Of a DNA stretch of 64,000 nt, positions 43,218 to 53,678 are shown one piece after another. The notes below the pieces were generated by a model. That model was not told the DNA's origin. It saw only the letters and a list, made by a program, of their open reading frames with translations, and did not search any database. Positions within the stretch are counted from its first letter, which is position 1; every line of letters starts with the position of its first letter. The DNA comes from Cryomorphaceae bacterium (lineage in GTDB: Bacteria > Bacteroidota > Bacteroidia > Flavobacteriales > Schleiferiaceae), in NCBI GenBank assembly GCA_024639785.1, contig JAHEGI010000002.1, positions 1 through 64,000 on the forward strand, written 5' to 3'. The position numbers were made by a program, and so were the translations under genes.

Positions 43218-46200
43218 ATGAAACGCAGAGCAAATCTTTTTGCCCTAGTTGCGTCTGCATTTTTGTCTATTTCTGCTTTTGCGCAGAACGTGACAGGAGT
43301 GGTTAGTGATGCATCTTCGGGCGAGCCTCTACCTTCCGTATCCGTGAAGGTCAAAGGCTCAGACAATGCAGCGATCACCAACTTTGATGGTAAGTACACC
43401 ATTAAGGCTGGCAATGGCGCTGTATTGGTATTCTCTTCTATGGGATATGCATCCCAGGAAGCATCTGTATCGGGTAACACCTTGAACGTGTCGCTTGCAT
43501 CTTCAACCAACAAGTTGGATGAAGTTGTAGTGACCGCTTTGGGCATTTCTCGAGACAAGAAATCCGTTGGTTACGCCATCCAAGAGGTTGGTGGAGCCGA
43601 AGTAAGCAAAGTGAAGGACGCCAACTTCATGAGCTCTCTCTCTGGTAAAGTGGCTGGTGTGAACATCCGCCAATCTGGTACCATGGGAGGTTCAGCGAAC
43701 GTGGTAATTCGTGGTTACAAATCTTTGACCGGGAACAACCAAGCTTTATTCGTTGTAGATGGTATCCCCATCTCAAACCAAATCAATAACACGGGCAACC
43801 AACAAACAGGTCGCGGTGGATATGACTACGGAAACGCAGCCATGGACATCAACCCTGAGGACATCGATAAAGTGTCTGTTTTGAAGGGTGCTGCGGCAAC
43901 CGCACTTTACGGTGCTCGCGCTGCAAACGGAGTCATTTTGATCACCACGAAGAAAGGTACCAAGCGCAATGGTTTGGGAGTTTCTGTAACGAGCGGTTAC
44001 ACCGTTGGTTCGGTAAACCCTGACACCTATGTGCGTTACCAGAACAGCTATGGTGAGGGTTACGGTCAATACTACGGTCCTGACACAATCGCTGGCTATC
44101 CCACAAACGGTTACATGGTAGCCTATGACGTGGACGGCGACGGAATCGACGATCCTTGCACGCCTACCACGGAAGACGCTTCTTTCGGTTTGGCATTCGA
44201 CCCTAACTTCATGGTGTACACTTGGGAGTCTTTGTACCCCGAATTGTCTACCTACGGCCAGAAGAGCCCACACGTGGCAGGTGCAAACAATCCTTTGTAC
44301 TTCTTCGAGCAAGCGGCTACCATGAACAACTCTGTGGCTATTGACGGCGGTAACGACAACGGTTCTTTCCGCTTGAGTGCTACCCAGTTCTCTACCAAGG
44401 GCATCGTTCCAGGTTCAAGCCTGAAGCGTAACAACTTCTCCTTCTCTGGCAACTTGAAGGCGAGTGATCGTCTCACCGTCTCTACTACGGCGCAGTTCAT
44501 CCAGCAAGCGGGTAATGGTCGTTTTGGAACGGGATATGACTCACGCAACCCCAACCAATCCTTCCGTCAGTGGTTCAACGTCGGTGTCGATATGGCCAAG
44601 CAAAAGGCAGCCTATGAAGCAACGGGTAAGAACATCACTTGGAACCCATTTGGTTATGGATATGGCGATGACGCTACCAAGCCAATCTATTTTGACAACC
44701 CGTATTTCTCAGTTTTGGAAAACCGTCAGTCTGACACGCGTAACCGTTTGATCGGAAATATGATGGCTTCCTACAAGATCAACGATTGGTTGGATTTTAT
44801 GGGTCGCGCTTCTGTCGATACATACTCTGAATTGCAAGAAGAGCGCACCGCGGTGGGTTCGGTAGAGATTCCCGGATACCTCCGTCGCAATCGCAATGTA
44901 ACAGAGACAAACATCGACATGATCTTGACGGCAAACAAAACGTTTGGTGCCAATGACGAGTACTCTTTGAATGCTCGCTTGGGTTCTAACATTCGCCGCA
45001 ATTCTGTTGAAGCAATCGCTGCGTCTACCAACGGTGGCTTGGTTGTTCCTGGAGTTTATGCCTTGAGCAACTCTGTAAACACACCAAATGCTCCGAGTGA
45101 GACAGCATATCAAATTGGTGTGAACGGTATGTTTGCTGCAGCCTCTTTGGGTTATAAGAACTTCTTGTATGTGGATTTGACTGGCCGTCAGGACGTTTCA
45201 TCTACGTTGCCTACCGTAAACAACACGTTCTTCTATCCATCAGCGACCATGAGCTTGGTATTCTCTGAATTGCTGGATGTAGACGCGATCAGCTTCGGTA
45301 AGTTCCGCGTGAACTATGCTCAAGTAGGTTCGGATGCCCCTGCGCAAGCGCTGGCAGATGCCTACAACATGGGCACGGCCTTCGGAAGCACTTCTTTGGC
45401 TTCGGCTCCAAGTACCTCAAACAATCCAGGACTTCTTCCAGAGAGCACGGTTTCTCAAGAGGCTGGTTTGGAGATGATGTTCTTAAACAATCGCGTAGGA
45501 TTTGATGTGTCGGTGTACAACCAGACGTCATTCAATCAAATCATGCCAGCGAAGGTTTCCTCTACTTCTGGAACCATCTTTAAGTATGTCAATGCGGGTG
45601 AGATCAACAACCAAGGTGTTGAATTGAGCTTGAATGCAACCCCAATTCAATCTGCTGACTTCACTTGGTCAACCAACTTGAACTGGACTAAGAACAAGAA
45701 CATGGTAGTTTCTCTCTTCGAAGGAGCTGAGAACCTACAGTTGGCTAGTGTTCAAGGTGGCATCACCATCGAGGCACGTCCTGGTCAGGCATACGGTACC
45801 ATCTACGGTACAACATTCATCAAAGACGCTGAAGGTCGCCCGATCGTTTGGGACATGCCTGCTTCGTATGGTGGTGTGCGCTACCTCCGCGGTGGAGTTG
45901 ATATGGGATCGAAAGATGTCATTGGCAACATCAACCCAGATTGGTATGCAGGATGGAGCAACTCATTCCGTTATAAGAACTGGACTGCTTCCGCCTTGTT
46001 GGATATGCAAATGGGTGGCAACTTCTTCTCTTTGGATACTTGGTATGGTTATGCTACAGGTGTTTATGACTTGTCAGCAGGTACCAACGACATGGGCAAC
46101 CCTGTTCGCGACCTTGTGAATGATGGTGGTGGCTACAAAATCACGAATGTGGCTTATTGGGATGGTTCAACGGTAGACGGTGACGGAAACCCAAGCGGTT

Positions 46201-46532
46201 TGACTGTTGGCGACTACTACGCAGACATGCACTACTATGGCAACTCATTGGGATACGCTCGTAACGCGAACGAATACCACGTTTGGGATGCCTCTTACTT
46301 GAAGCTTCGTGAAGTTGCTTTGAACTACTCTGTACCTTCTAGCATGTTGGGTTCTACTGGAATCAAAGGCTTGGACGTAGCATTGACTGGTCGCAACTTG
46401 GCCATCTTGTGGAAAAACAACCCTTACTCTGATCCAGAGGCTGGTTTGTCTGCAGGTAACGTACAAGGTTATCAGTCGGGTGCATACCCAGCGGTACGCG
46501 AAGTAGGTGTTAACGTGAAATTGAAATTCTAA
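43218..46532 (+). CDS. SusC/RagA-family TonB-dependent outer-membrane transporter
   Basis: A 1104-residue outer-membrane transporter. After a signal peptide (MKRRANLFALVASAFLSISAFA) comes a carboxypeptidase-regulatory-like domain (about 24-98, VTGVVSDASSGEPLPSVSVKVKG), the TonB-box segment DEVVVTALGI (101-110), a plug domain (about 115-230) and a 22-strand barrel ending in VREVGVNVKLKF. It imports a substrate bound by the downstream SusD lipoprotein, using TonB-ExbB-ExbD. There is no adjacent glycoside hydrolase or peptidase, so the substrate cannot be read from context. Compared with neighbours, codon use favours T- and A-ending codons, which may reflect high expression. Confidence 0.95.
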   Translation: MKRRANLFALVASAFLSISAFAQNVTGVVSDASSGEPLPSVSVKVKGSDNAAITNFDGKYTIKAGNGAVLVFSSMGYASQEASVSGNTLNVSLASSTNKLDEVVVTALGISRDKKSVGYAIQEVGGAEVSKVKDANFMSSLSGKVAGVNIRQSGTMGGSANVVIRGYKSLTGNNQALFVVDGIPISNQINNTGNQQTGRGGYDYGNAAMDINPEDIDKVSVLKGAAATALYGARAANGVILITTKKGTKRNGLGVSVTSGYTVGSVNPDTYVRYQNSYGEGYGQYYGPDTIAGYPTNGYMVAYDVDGDGIDDPCTPTTEDASFGLAFDPNFMVYTWESLYPELSTYGQKSPHVAGANNPLYFFEQAATMNNSVAIDGGNDNGSFRLSATQFSTKGIVPGSSLKRNNFSFSGNLKASDRLTVSTTAQFIQQAGNGRFGTGYDSRNPNQSFRQWFNVGVDMAKQKAAYEATGKNITWNPFGYGYGDDATKPIYFDNPYFSVLENRQSDTRNRLIGNMMASYKINDWLDFMGRASVDTYSELQEERTAVGSVEIPGYLRRNRNVTETNIDMILTANKTFGANDEYSLNARLGSNIRRNSVEAIAASTNGGLVVPGVYALSNSVNTPNAPSETAYQIGVNGMFAAASLGYKNFLYVDLTGRQDVSSTLPTVNNTFFYPSATMSLVFSELLDVDAISFGKFRVNYAQVGSDAPAQALADAYNMGTAFGSTSLASAPSTSNNPGLLPESTVSQEAGLEMMFLNNRVGFDVSVYNQTSFNQIMPAKVSSTSGTIFKYVNAGEINNQGVELSLNATPIQSADFTWSTNLNWTKNKNMVVSLFEGAENLQLASVQGGITIEARPGQAYGTIYGTTFIKDAEGRPIVWDMPASYGGVRYLRGGVDMGSKDVIGNINPDWYAGWSNSFRYKNWTASALLDMQMGGNFFSLDTWYGYATGVYDLSAGTNDMGNPVRDLVNDGGGYKITNVAYWDGSTVDGDGNPSGLTVGDYYADMHYYGNSLGYARNANEYHVWDASYLKLREVALNYSVPSSMLGSTGIKGLDVALTGRNLAILWKNNPYSDPEAGLSAGNVQGYQSGAYPAVREVGVNVKLKF

Positions 46533-46546
46533 TACCTTAAGAAGCG

Positions 46547-47956
46547 ATGAAAAAGATTTTTACAGCAGCAGCAGCTGCCCTCGTGATCGCCTCTTGTACT
46601 TCGGACTTGAGCTCTTTGAACGTGAATTCAAAGGCTCCAGAACAAGTACCCGCAGGTGCGTTAATCGCCAATTCTACGGTGACTTTAACGGACTACTTGA
46701 CCAGTGTGAACGTCAACTTGAACAACTTCATTTTGTGGTCACAACACTGGACTCAAACGACCTATACGGACGAGTCTAACTTCAACTACAACAATCGTGA
46801 CGTAAACGGTAACACGTTTGACGCCATGTATGCCACCGTTTTGCGTGATTTGAACGACGCGAGCAAGTTCATCGAAGCTGATGACAAAATGCTTGAAGAG
46901 CACAAACGCAATCAGTTGGCTTTGATTGAAGTAATGGAAGTCTACACGTACCACGTTTTGGTAGACATTTTTGGCGATGTTCCTTATTCTGAGGCGATCG
47001 GTGATGATGTCACTCCAAAATATGACAACGATGCAGAGATCTATTCTTCCTTGGTTACTCGCTTGTTGGCTGCCCATGGCAACCTCGGCGGTGACAATGG
47101 ACTAGGTAATTATGACCTCCTCTATGGTGGTGATGCAAACGCATGGAAGAAATTTGCTGCCTCTTTGGCGTTGAAGTTGGCTGTTCGCGCTGCGGACGTC
47201 AACCCTTCGGCTTCGAGTGTAGCAGAAGCAGCTGCAGCAGCAGGTGTGTTTACTTCCTCTGCAGACGGCGCCATTTTGGGTTACACGTCTTCACCACCTA
47301 ACACGAACCCATTGTGGGATGACTTGGTGCAGTCTGGACGTGCTGACTTCTGTGCGGCCAACACATTTGCAGACATCTTGAACGGTTTGTCTGACCCACG
47401 TCGTGGAACGTTCTTCCGCAACTTGGATGCAAATGGGGATGTAATTGGCGCTCCTTACGGATTGGCCTCTTCATACGCTTTGAATTCACAGCCTGGTGAC
47501 GCCTTGGAAGATCCTTCAAAAGCTGCGTCCTTAATGGATTATGCTGAAGTGGAGTTCTTGTTAGCCGATGCAGCAGCACGTGGATGGAACGTTGGCGGTA
47601 GCGCTGCGGACCACTATGCTGCGGCGGTGACAGCTTCTATCGAAGATTGGGGCGGTTCTGCTTCAGATGCGGCGACGTATTTGGCTCAAACCGACGTTGC
47701 TTGGGATGCTACCATGTGGAAGCAGCGCATCGGCGTTCAAAAGTGGATTGCTATGTACACGCGTGGTAACGAAGCTTGGGCAACCCAGCGTTTGTATGAT
47801 TACCCTGCGATGAATGTGGCAGTAGAAGCGTTGATTGTTACGCCTTACCGTATGTCTTACGGAATTGATGAGTACTCATTGAACGGTACGAACGTTGCAG
47901 CTGCTCGCGGTGGCAACGACGACCAGATGAGCAAAGTCTTCTGGGACGCGAATTAA
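46547..47956 (+). CDS. SusD/RagB-family nutrient-binding lipoprotein
   Basis: A 469-residue surface lipoprotein (signal MKKIFTAAAAALVIASC, Cys17). The body is a TPR-like helical fold: WSQHWTQTTYTDESNFNY, YTYHVLVDIFGDVPYSEAI and the C-terminal NEAWATQRLYDYP block are typical of the SusD-like_2 branch. It caps the SusC barrel and presents substrate. It follows SusC by 14 bases and ends before a strong terminator, so the pair forms a two-gene operon. Confidence 0.93.
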   Translation: MKKIFTAAAAALVIASCTSDLSSLNVNSKAPEQVPAGALIANSTVTLTDYLTSVNVNLNNFILWSQHWTQTTYTDESNFNYNNRDVNGNTFDAMYATVLRDLNDASKFIEADDKMLEEHKRNQLALIEVMEVYTYHVLVDIFGDVPYSEAIGDDVTPKYDNDAEIYSSLVTRLLAAHGNLGGDNGLGNYDLLYGGDANAWKKFAASLALKLAVRAADVNPSASSVAEAAAAAGVFTSSADGAILGYTSSPPNTNPLWDDLVQSGRADFCAANTFADILNGLSDPRRGTFFRNLDANGDVIGAPYGLASSYALNSQPGDALEDPSKAASLMDYAEVEFLLADAAARGWNVGGSAADHYAAAVTASIEDWGGSASDAATYLAQTDVAWDATMWKQRIGVQKWIAMYTRGNEAWATQRLYDYPAMNVAVEALIVTPYRMSYGIDEYSLNGTNVAAARGGNDDQMSKVFWDAN

Positions 47957-47978
47957 GTAGCGAACCAAAAATTCTTGA

Positions 47979-48009
47979 AGCCGCCCCGGAAACGGGGCGG
48001 CTTTTTTTT
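47979..48009 (+). terminator. Intrinsic terminator of SusC/SusD operon
   Basis: Perfect ten-base arms AGCCGCCCCG and CGGGGCGGCT around a GAAA tetraloop, followed by eight T. It starts 23 bases after the SusD stop. Confidence 0.95.
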
Positions 48010-48049
48010 ATCTAGTTTTTCCCTCTTCTGAAGCAAGAGGATGGGCAAT

Positions 48050-48079
48050 AAAAAACCCGCGAGGCAGGGCCCCACGGGT
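48050..48079 (-). terminator. Intrinsic terminator downstream of efp
   Basis: On the minus strand: an 11-base stem with two G-T pairs (ACCCGTGGGGC / GCCTCGCGGGT) around a CCT loop, followed by T6. It lies 24 bases after the efp stop. Confidence 0.75.
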
Positions 48080-48102
48080 ATAGGTTCAAAGTGTTTGCGG
48101 AA

Positions 48103-48666
48103 TTACTTCGCGCGCTCTTTGTACGTTCCGTCAGCGGTGTTGATGACAATCTTCTCGCCGATCTCGATGAATAAAGGAACGCGAATTTCTTCTCCGCTTT
48201 CCACGGTGGCAGGCTTCAAGGTGTTCGTCGCTGTATTGCCTTTCATGCCGGGTTCTGTGTAAGTGACTTCCATCACGACGGTCTGAGGCACTTCGACACT
48301 CAATGCACGATCTTCATCCGCATGGAAGAGCACCATGCACTCCATTCCATCTTTCAAAAACCCAGGGGCATTGATGAGTTCCTTCCCCATAGGAATTTGC
48401 TCATAGGACTCCATGTTCATGAAGTGGTAGCCATCGGCATCGTTGTAAAGGAACTGGTATGTCCGATACTCAATGCGGATGTCGTCCAATTTAGCGCCGC
48501 TAGGGAAGGTGTGTTCTAAAACGCGCCCGTCATTTAGGTTGCGCATTTTGGTACGCACGAAGGCAGCTCCTTTACCGGGCTTGACGTGCAAAAATTCAAT
48601 GATTTGGTACGGCGCGTGGTTATGCGTGATGCACAGGCCGTTCTTAATGTCGGAAGTTGATGCCAT
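48103..48666 (-). CDS. efp: Elongation factor P
   Basis: A 187-residue three-domain translation factor that relieves stalling at polyproline. Domain 1 carries HVKPGKGAAF with the loop-tip K32, the residue that is modified in some bacteria. Domains 2 and 3 (from about 68 and 130) have the usual VTYTEPGMKGNTAT and EEIRVPLFIEIGEKIVINT. The TonB linker, which is Pro-rich, and other such proteins would depend on it. A perfect TACCTTTG lies 26 bases upstream, inside the end of the ABC gene, so efp has its own promoter. Confidence 0.96.
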   Translation of the reverse strand: MASTSDIKNGLCITHNHAPYQIIEFLHVKPGKGAAFVRTKMRNLNDGRVLEHTFPSGAKLDDIRIEYRTYQFLYNDADGYHFMNMESYEQIPMGKELINAPGFLKDGMECMVLFHADEDRALSVEVPQTVVMEVTYTEPGMKGNTATNTLKPATVESGEEIRVPLFIEIGEKIVINTADGTYKERAK

Positions 48667-48689
48667 ATCGAATATTCGTTAAAATGGGA

Positions 48690-49319
48690 TTACAAAGGTA
48701 CGACCGCTTCTCCACTGGGATGGTAGGTCTGATCACAATGACCTATCTCTTCCTTTTTGTGATTAGAGGCGACCCAAAGCATGCGATGGGCGTAGCGCTC
48801 TGTGGGTTTTAGCGAAGCACCCAAAAGCTGATGGAACCATTCTACCCCAGCTTGATCAAGATGCGAGCAAGGTTCATCCAAGAGCAACAAAGGAGCTTCT
48901 GTCCAAATGGCAAGAGCCAACTTCACGCGCTGCTTCATGCCGCTGGAGAGCCGTGCCATCGGACGCGCTAAGGCTTCCTCAGTTAATGGTACAGAGGCGA
49001 GGTTGGCTTCTGGACGCAGCGGACGCAACCGTTGGTGATGGGCAAAGAGCTCCCGTGGACTGAAGGCATCAAATAAGTCGACATGCGGTCCAGTGTATGA
49101 AATGCATTGGCTCCATTGGTCTTCAGGGATTTCAGGACAACGTAGGCGCCCCGAGCTCGGACTGACTTGTCCGCTCAAAAGCTTTAGTAGGGTGCTTTTG
49201 CCTGAACCGTTCCCGCCCAACACAGCGATACGATCTTCTGCATCAAATTGGGCATTCCACGCGGGAATGATTATTTGACCTTGATAGCTCTTGCTTAGAT
49301 TTTCGAGGGTGAGCCCCAT
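48690..49319 (-). CDS. ABC transporter ATP-binding protein
   Basis: A 209-residue stand-alone ATPase: Walker A GGNGSGKST (35-43), signature LSSGMKQRVKLA (about 118-129) and Walker B LLLLDEP. The partner permease is not in the window. The short form and the Q-loop/signature spacing resemble CcmA-like single-domain ATPases. It lies two bases before lpxA on the same strand (downstream of it), between lpxA and efp, an order I recall in other Bacteroidota. Transport of a lipid or envelope component is a guess. Confidence 0.85.
   Translation of the reverse strand: MGLTLENLSKSYQGQIIIPAWNAQFDAEDRIAVLGGNGSGKSTLLKLLSGQVSPSSGRLRCPEIPEDQWSQCISYTGPHVDLFDAFSPRELFAHHQRLRPLRPEANLASVPLTEEALARPMARLSSGMKQRVKLALAIWTEAPLLLLDEPCSHLDQAGVEWFHQLLGASLKPTERYAHRMLWVASNHKKEEIGHCDQTYHPSGEAVVPL
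48693..48700 (-). promoter_or_regulatory. -7 promoter element (TACCTTTG) of efp
   Basis: Perfect TAnnTTTG on the minus strand, 26 bases before the efp ATG; it lies in the last codons of the ABC gene. Confidence 0.5.
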
Positions 49320-49321
49320 AG

Positions 49322-50095
49322 CTAGGCGTTTTTCACGATGCCTCGATCGGAGGCGAGCAGAAAGCGCAATACCTCGGCACGCTCTGGGCTATCGGGCACT
49401 TCGAGTTCAATCTGGCTAATGGCCTGGGACGTATTGAATCCAGACTGATAGACCAATCGATAGGCATGATGAATTTCTTCGATACGGGCGTTTTTAAAGC
49501 CTCTACGGCGCAAGCCCAAGGCATTCACTCCCTCATAAGCGAGTGGTTCGCGGGCTACGGTGATATAGGGAGGCACATCCTTCCGAACCAAAGATCCGCC
49601 ACCAACCATGACATGAGCGCCAACTTTGACAAATTGATGGACTGCAGAAAGGCCACCAATAATGGACCAATCGCCAATCTCTACATGGCCAGCCAAGGCT
49701 ACATTGTTGACGAGGATGACATGATCGCCAATTTGACAATCATGGGCTACGTGCGCATAGGCCATGACAAGGCATTCGCGACCGAGGACTGTTTTCCCTA
49801 AGGCTTTCGTGCCTCGGTTAATGGTGGCGCACTCGCGCACAGTGCAACCATCTCCTAGGATTACTTGAGAATACTCCCCTTCGAATTTGAGGTCTTGCGG
49901 GATGCCTCCAACAACGGCACCGTGAAAAACGCGGCAATTTTTGCCCATGCGCGTCCCCGCTAGGATATACGCGCCGCTGGCAATCCAGGATCCTTCGCCA
50001 ATTTCAACATCGGCTTCAATCACTGCGAAGGCTTCCACCGTGATGTTTCCGGCCAGCTTGGCTTTGGGATGAATCGAGGCTAGGGGAGAAATCAC
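49322..50095 (-). CDS. lpxA: UDP-N-acetylglucosamine acyltransferase
   Basis: A 257-residue left-handed beta-helix acyltransferase, first step of lipid A. Hexapeptide repeats run through residues 3-185 (SIHPKAKLAGNITVEAF, IGEGSWIASGAYILAG), with the catalytic-His segment AYAHVAHDCQIGDH and QVILGDGCTVRECATINRGT. The last 70 residues form the helical trimer domain (VNALGLRRRGF). It is two bases after lpxC/fabZ in the lpxD-lpxC/fabZ-lpxA order. Confidence 0.95.
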   Translation of the reverse strand: MISPLASIHPKAKLAGNITVEAFAVIEADVEIGEGSWIASGAYILAGTRMGKNCRVFHGAVVGGIPQDLKFEGEYSQVILGDGCTVRECATINRGTKALGKTVLGRECLVMAYAHVAHDCQIGDHVILVNNVALAGHVEIGDWSIIGGLSAVHQFVKVGAHVMVGGGSLVRKDVPPYITVAREPLAYEGVNALGLRRRGFKNARIEEIHHAYRLVYQSGFNTSQAISQIELEVPDSPERAEVLRFLLASDRGIVKNA

Positions 50096-50097
50096 GG

Positions 50098-51474
50098 CTA
50101 TTTGTCTTTGGTAATCATCGCGGTGAAAAAGCCTTCAGAAACCAATTTGGATCCGACATAGGCTTTGCCTCGCATTTGGACAATCCCACGACGAATAGGT
50201 TCGGTGAAGACCAAATGGAAGATTAAGTTATCTCCGGGAGACACTTTATGCTTGAATTTGACCTGGTCCATTTTAAGGAAGTAGGTCAGGTAGTTTTCTG
50301 GGTCAGGCACGGTGCTCAATGCCAGAATTCCGCCGACTTGGGCCATAGCCTCTAGTTGCAATACGCCAGGCATCACCGGAGCGCCGGGGAAGTGCCCGGT
50401 AAAAAAAGGTTCGTTCATGGTGACCGCCTTCATTCCAACAATTTCATCACTCGTCATTTCTAAGATCTTGTCTACCAACAAGAAGGGAGGACGATGCGGA
50501 ATAATGGACATGATTTTAGCGACATCCATCAGCGGCGTTTGGTCGGGGTGGTAGGAGGGAATTCCTTGGCTGTTTGCTTCTTCCATGATTTTCTGTGCGA
50601 GTAGGGTATTGGTTTTGTGTCCTGGTTTAAAAGTACGAATATGTGCTCGGACAGGTTGCCCAAGTAAAGCGATATCCCCTATGAGATCCAGCAACTTATG
50701 GCTGGCGGGCTCATTGTCCATGCGAAAGGGCGTAAGGGGTAAGGGACCCACATCGTCCCGGCGTTCAAGGGTTTGGCCGACAAAATCGTCTAGTGCGAGC
50801 CAATCAGCATCGCTTAGAGCGTCATCGACAATAAGTATTCCTGATCCAGGTTGGGCTCCCTTGAGTAATCCACGATGAATCAATGGGGTAATGTGCGTGG
50901 CCAAGGTGAACGTTCGGGCGGGCGCAATGGCCTGACCGTAGTCGTCCGAGGGCATGAGCTTCGCGGAAACGGGTCCCACAGCTTGCGCATCGTGACTCAA
51001 TGAAACTTCGAAAGAAGGATAAGCCGCGGGGATGGCTTCGGCCCAAGATCCGGTATCTGGATCTTCGACGCGAATGCTACGGCGTAGGGTAATTCCATGG
51101 GCCAGATGCGAGGAGGTCACCACGCCTGCGGCAACAATGGCATCATGCCAAGGTTTGGCGGAACCATCTAAGATGGGCACTTCGTCGGCGTTTAATTCAA
51201 TGCGCACGTGGTAAATGTGAGCGGCATAGAGCGCTGAGAGCAAGTGTTCTGCGGTGTGTACGATGGTTGAACCATTCGACAAGGTGGTTCGGCGATCTGT
51301 GTCAGTAACCGTGGCAGGACTAACACGAAGTGGACTGGCCTCCGGGCAGTCCAATCGATGAAAAACATAGCCATGTCCTTGGTCTGCAGGATGCACAGTC
51401 ACCGTGCACGGGACGCCGGTGTGGATGCCAAATCCCGAAAGGCTAAAGGAGCGTTGAAGTTGGTTGGAGGTCAC
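50098..51474 (-). CDS. lpxC/fabZ: Bifunctional LpxC deacetylase / FabZ dehydratase
   Basis: A 458-residue fusion. Residues 1-300 are LpxC, the zinc deacetylase that commits to lipid [12 protein letters not shown] (H73, E76, H77), [11 protein letters not shown] and the FKPGHKTN segment. Residues about 310-458 are FabZ, 3-hydroxyacyl-ACP dehydratase: [11 protein letters not shown] with catalytic His, and [20 protein letters not shown] with catalytic Glu. The fusion is a known Bacteroidota trait and joins the two fates of 3-hydroxyacyl-ACP. It overlaps lpxD by four bases. Confidence 0.96.
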   Translation of the reverse strand: MTSNQLQRSFSLSGFGIHTGVPCTVTVHPADQGHGYVFHRLDCPEASPLRVSPATVTDTDRRTTLSNGSTIVHTAEHLLSALYAAHIYHVRIELNADEVPILDGSAKPWHDAIVAAGVVTSSHLAHGITLRRSIRVEDPDTGSWAEAIPAAYPSFEVSLSHDAQAVGPVSAKLMPSDDYGQAIAPARTFTLATHITPLIHRGLLKGAQPGSGILIVDDALSDADWLALDDFVGQTLERRDDVGPLPLTPFRMDNEPASHKLLDLIGDIALLGQPVRAHIRTFKPGHKTNTLLAQKIMEEANSQGIPSYHPDQTPLMDVAKIMSIIPHRPPFLLVDKILEMTSDEIVGMKAVTMNEPFFTGHFPGAPVMPGVLQLEAMAQVGGILALSTVPDPENYLTYFLKMDQVKFKHKVSPGDNLIFHLVFTEPIRRGIVQMRGKAYVGSKLVSEGFFTAMITKDK

Positions 51475-52418
51475 TTAGATGGCTTCATGTTGGAAGCGGC
51501 AAATTTCCGACGAAAAACGGAAGCTTCGACGGCAGGGTATCCAAGTATCTCAAGATCACTACCAAAGCTCTTTGTAACACCACTTTTTCCACCAATACGA
51601 ACGCGATCTCCAATTTTTAAATGACCGGCAATACCAACCTGACCGCCAATTTGGACACTATGCCCGATCGTGGTACTGCCGGCGATACCGACTTGCCCTG
51701 AAAGAACACAGCTATGGCCGATGCGAACGTTGTGGCCAATTTGGCATAAGTTGTCCAACTTGGATCCATGGCCAATGACCGTGGCCCCCACAACAGCGCG
51801 ATCCACGCAACTATTGGCGCCAATTTCAACTTGATCCTCAATAATAACTTGACCTATGTGCTTGATTTTACGCAAGCCTTCCCCTTTCTTTTTGGGAGGT
51901 ACAAAACCAAACCCATCGGCGCCAATGACCACGCCGGCATGCAAAATACAGTGGGAACCAATCTGGCTGTTGGCATAAATCGTCACATTGGGATGGAGTA
52001 CCGTACCCTCGCCAATTCGCACGTGGGCGCCAATCTGAACCCCGGCAGCTACCTGAACGCTTGGATGAATGTCAGCACTTGGATCAATGGTAGTCGGGCC
52101 CCAATGGGGATGTATGCCACAGGAATCCAGCGCTTGGGCCCATGCCCCGTAGGGATAGTCCACGCGAAGCAAACATCCTGTGAAGCCATCTGGCCGCTCT
52201 TGATCTCGGCTAACGATGACGGCAGCAGCCTGGGTTTCTGCTAAGTGCTTCGCATAAGTACCTTGGGCAAGGAAACTTAAGCCCCCTGCTACCCCAGGTT
52301 CAAGCGTGCACAAGGCCTCTATGGAGAAGTCGCATTCCCCTTCAAGGGTGGCGCCAAGCAACTCGGCCAATTCTGTCAGTGGCTGGGAGGGGATAGGGGT
52401 TGCGTTCAGTCGATCCAT
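51471..52418 (-). CDS. lpxD: UDP-3-O-acylglucosamine N-acyltransferase
   Basis: A 315-residue left-handed beta-helix enzyme, third step of lipid A. An N-terminal uridine-binding domain (about 1-95) is followed by hexapeptide repeats ([20 protein letters not shown]) with the catalytic region [15 protein letters not shown] and [19 protein letters not shown]. It overlaps both neighbours: lpxC/fabZ by four bases, and the HD-domain gene upstream by 13. Confidence 0.95.
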   Translation of the reverse strand: MDRLNATPIPSQPLTELAELLGATLEGECDFSIEALCTLEPGVAGGLSFLAQGTYAKHLAETQAAAVIVSRDQERPDGFTGCLLRVDYPYGAWAQALDSCGIHPHWGPTTIDPSADIHPSVQVAAGVQIGAHVRIGEGTVLHPNVTIYANSQIGSHCILHAGVVIGADGFGFVPPKKKGEGLRKIKHIGQVIIEDQVEIGANSCVDRAVVGATVIGHGSKLDNLCQIGHNVRIGHSCVLSGQVGIAGSTTIGHSVQIGGQVGIAGHLKIGDRVRIGGKSGVTKSFGSDLEILGYPAVEASVFRRKFAASNMKPSK

Positions 52419-53659
52419 TCGATGCCTTTAGGCCAGCACACGAAAGGACGTGTGATGGTATGACTATAAACGCTTAAAGGAAGGATTTCGGATGCTTCCG
52501 ACAAAGGAATTACTCTTCCGCTCTTTTTTAAAATCTTAATTTCCTGTTTATCAGACTTATAGGTCGCATTGCTTGCGGTTCCTTCGAGAACAAAATGGCG
52601 ACAGTCTGCGGCGTGAATGCCGAATTCGCTTTGCACTTTGGCCTCTAATTCGGCGCGTTGCGCAGGGCTAAGTGCCGTGGGTAAGAACTTAATTCGGAAT
52701 AGGCGACGGTTCAATAGCCTGTCAGAAAGATCTGCCAACACAGGGTCAGAATGTTTCGTCCATTGTTTCATCGCCCCCAGAATGTCGGCGTCATCGAGGC
52801 GTGTGAAGGCGAGTAAAACGGCGGGATCATCTTGAAAATCTCCCATGGTTGGTCGCTTTTGAAGAAAAAGCTGCAATTCATCTCCAGCAAAAAGGGGTTC
52901 GCCGCGCTGTACGAGCTCATGGGCCCGTCGCAAAACTTGCACGAGCATGTATTCGGCACTTAAAACCGCCTTGTGCATGTAAACCTGCCAATACATGAGG
53001 CTTCGGCTCACCAAAAACTTCTCTATGGAGCTAATGCCTTTGCCATCCAGCACCAATTCTCCGTCGGCCACATTGAGCATGGAAAGTAGGCGCTCCGAAT
53101 TGATCGCCCCTTCCACAACCCCCGTATAAAAGGCATCTCGGCGCAAATAATCCATGCGGTCCATGTCCAGCTGAGATGAAATCAACTGGTGTAAGAAGCG
53201 CTTGGGGTGTTGGTTGTGAAAAATGGCGATGGCTTCGGTCAAAGCCCCATCCATTTCCTCGTTCAGGCGCTGCATGAGCAGGGTGGAAAGAGACTCGTGC
53301 GAGACGCCCGAAACCAACGTGTGTTCTAAGGCATGTGAAAATGGCCCATGGCCAATATCATGGAGCAGAATCGCGATTTGGACGGATTCGGCTTCAGATT
53401 TGGAGATGGCATGGCCCTTGCTTTGTAATACGGCAACGGCCTTCTGCATCAAATGCATCGCGCCGAGCGCATGGTGAAATCGGGTGTGGTACGCTCCTGG
53501 ATAGACCAATGAACTAAGGCCAAGTTGACCGATCCTCCGCAGACGTTGGAAATAAGGATGTTCTATGAGGTCAAAAATTCGCTCGGACGGGATCGCAATG
53601 AAACCGTAGATCGGATCGTTGAATAGTTTGAACTTATTGGTTTCGATGCCTTCAGCCAT
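52406..53659 (-). CDS. HD-domain phosphohydrolase, SAMHD1/dGTPase-like
   Basis: A 417-residue metal-dependent phosphohydrolase. The HD metal site is visible as HTRFHHALG (H62/H63), [16 protein letters not shown] (H100-D101, H104) and [14 protein letters not shown] with a later Asp. This layout is that of the SAMHD1/dNTP triphosphohydrolase branch. It may regulate dNTP levels, but many members of this branch have other or unknown substrates. It precedes lpxD by a 13-base overlap. A palindromic -7-like box 19 bases upstream is shared with porX. Confidence 0.88.
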   Translation of the reverse strand: MAEGIETNKFKLFNDPIYGFIAIPSERIFDLIEHPYFQRLRRIGQLGLSSLVYPGAYHTRFHHALGAMHLMQKAVAVLQSKGHAISKSEAESVQIAILLHDIGHGPFSHALEHTLVSGVSHESLSTLLMQRLNEEMDGALTEAIAIFHNQHPKRFLHQLISSQLDMDRMDYLRRDAFYTGVVEGAINSERLLSMLNVADGELVLDGKGISSIEKFLVSRSLMYWQVYMHKAVLSAEYMLVQVLRRAHELVQRGEPLFAGDELQLFLQKRPTMGDFQDDPAVLLAFTRLDDADILGAMKQWTKHSDPVLADLSDRLLNRRLFRIKFLPTALSPAQRAELEAKVQSEFGIHAADCRHFVLEGTASNATYKSDKQEIKILKKSGRVIPLSEASEILPLSVYSHTITRPFVCWPKGIEWID

Positions 53660-53678
53660 GTACGTCGGATAGGAGCCG

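Noticed and set aside
43773-44312. 179-codon frame antisense to SusC
   Set aside because: A shadow of the SusC plug/barrel region without coding features of its own.
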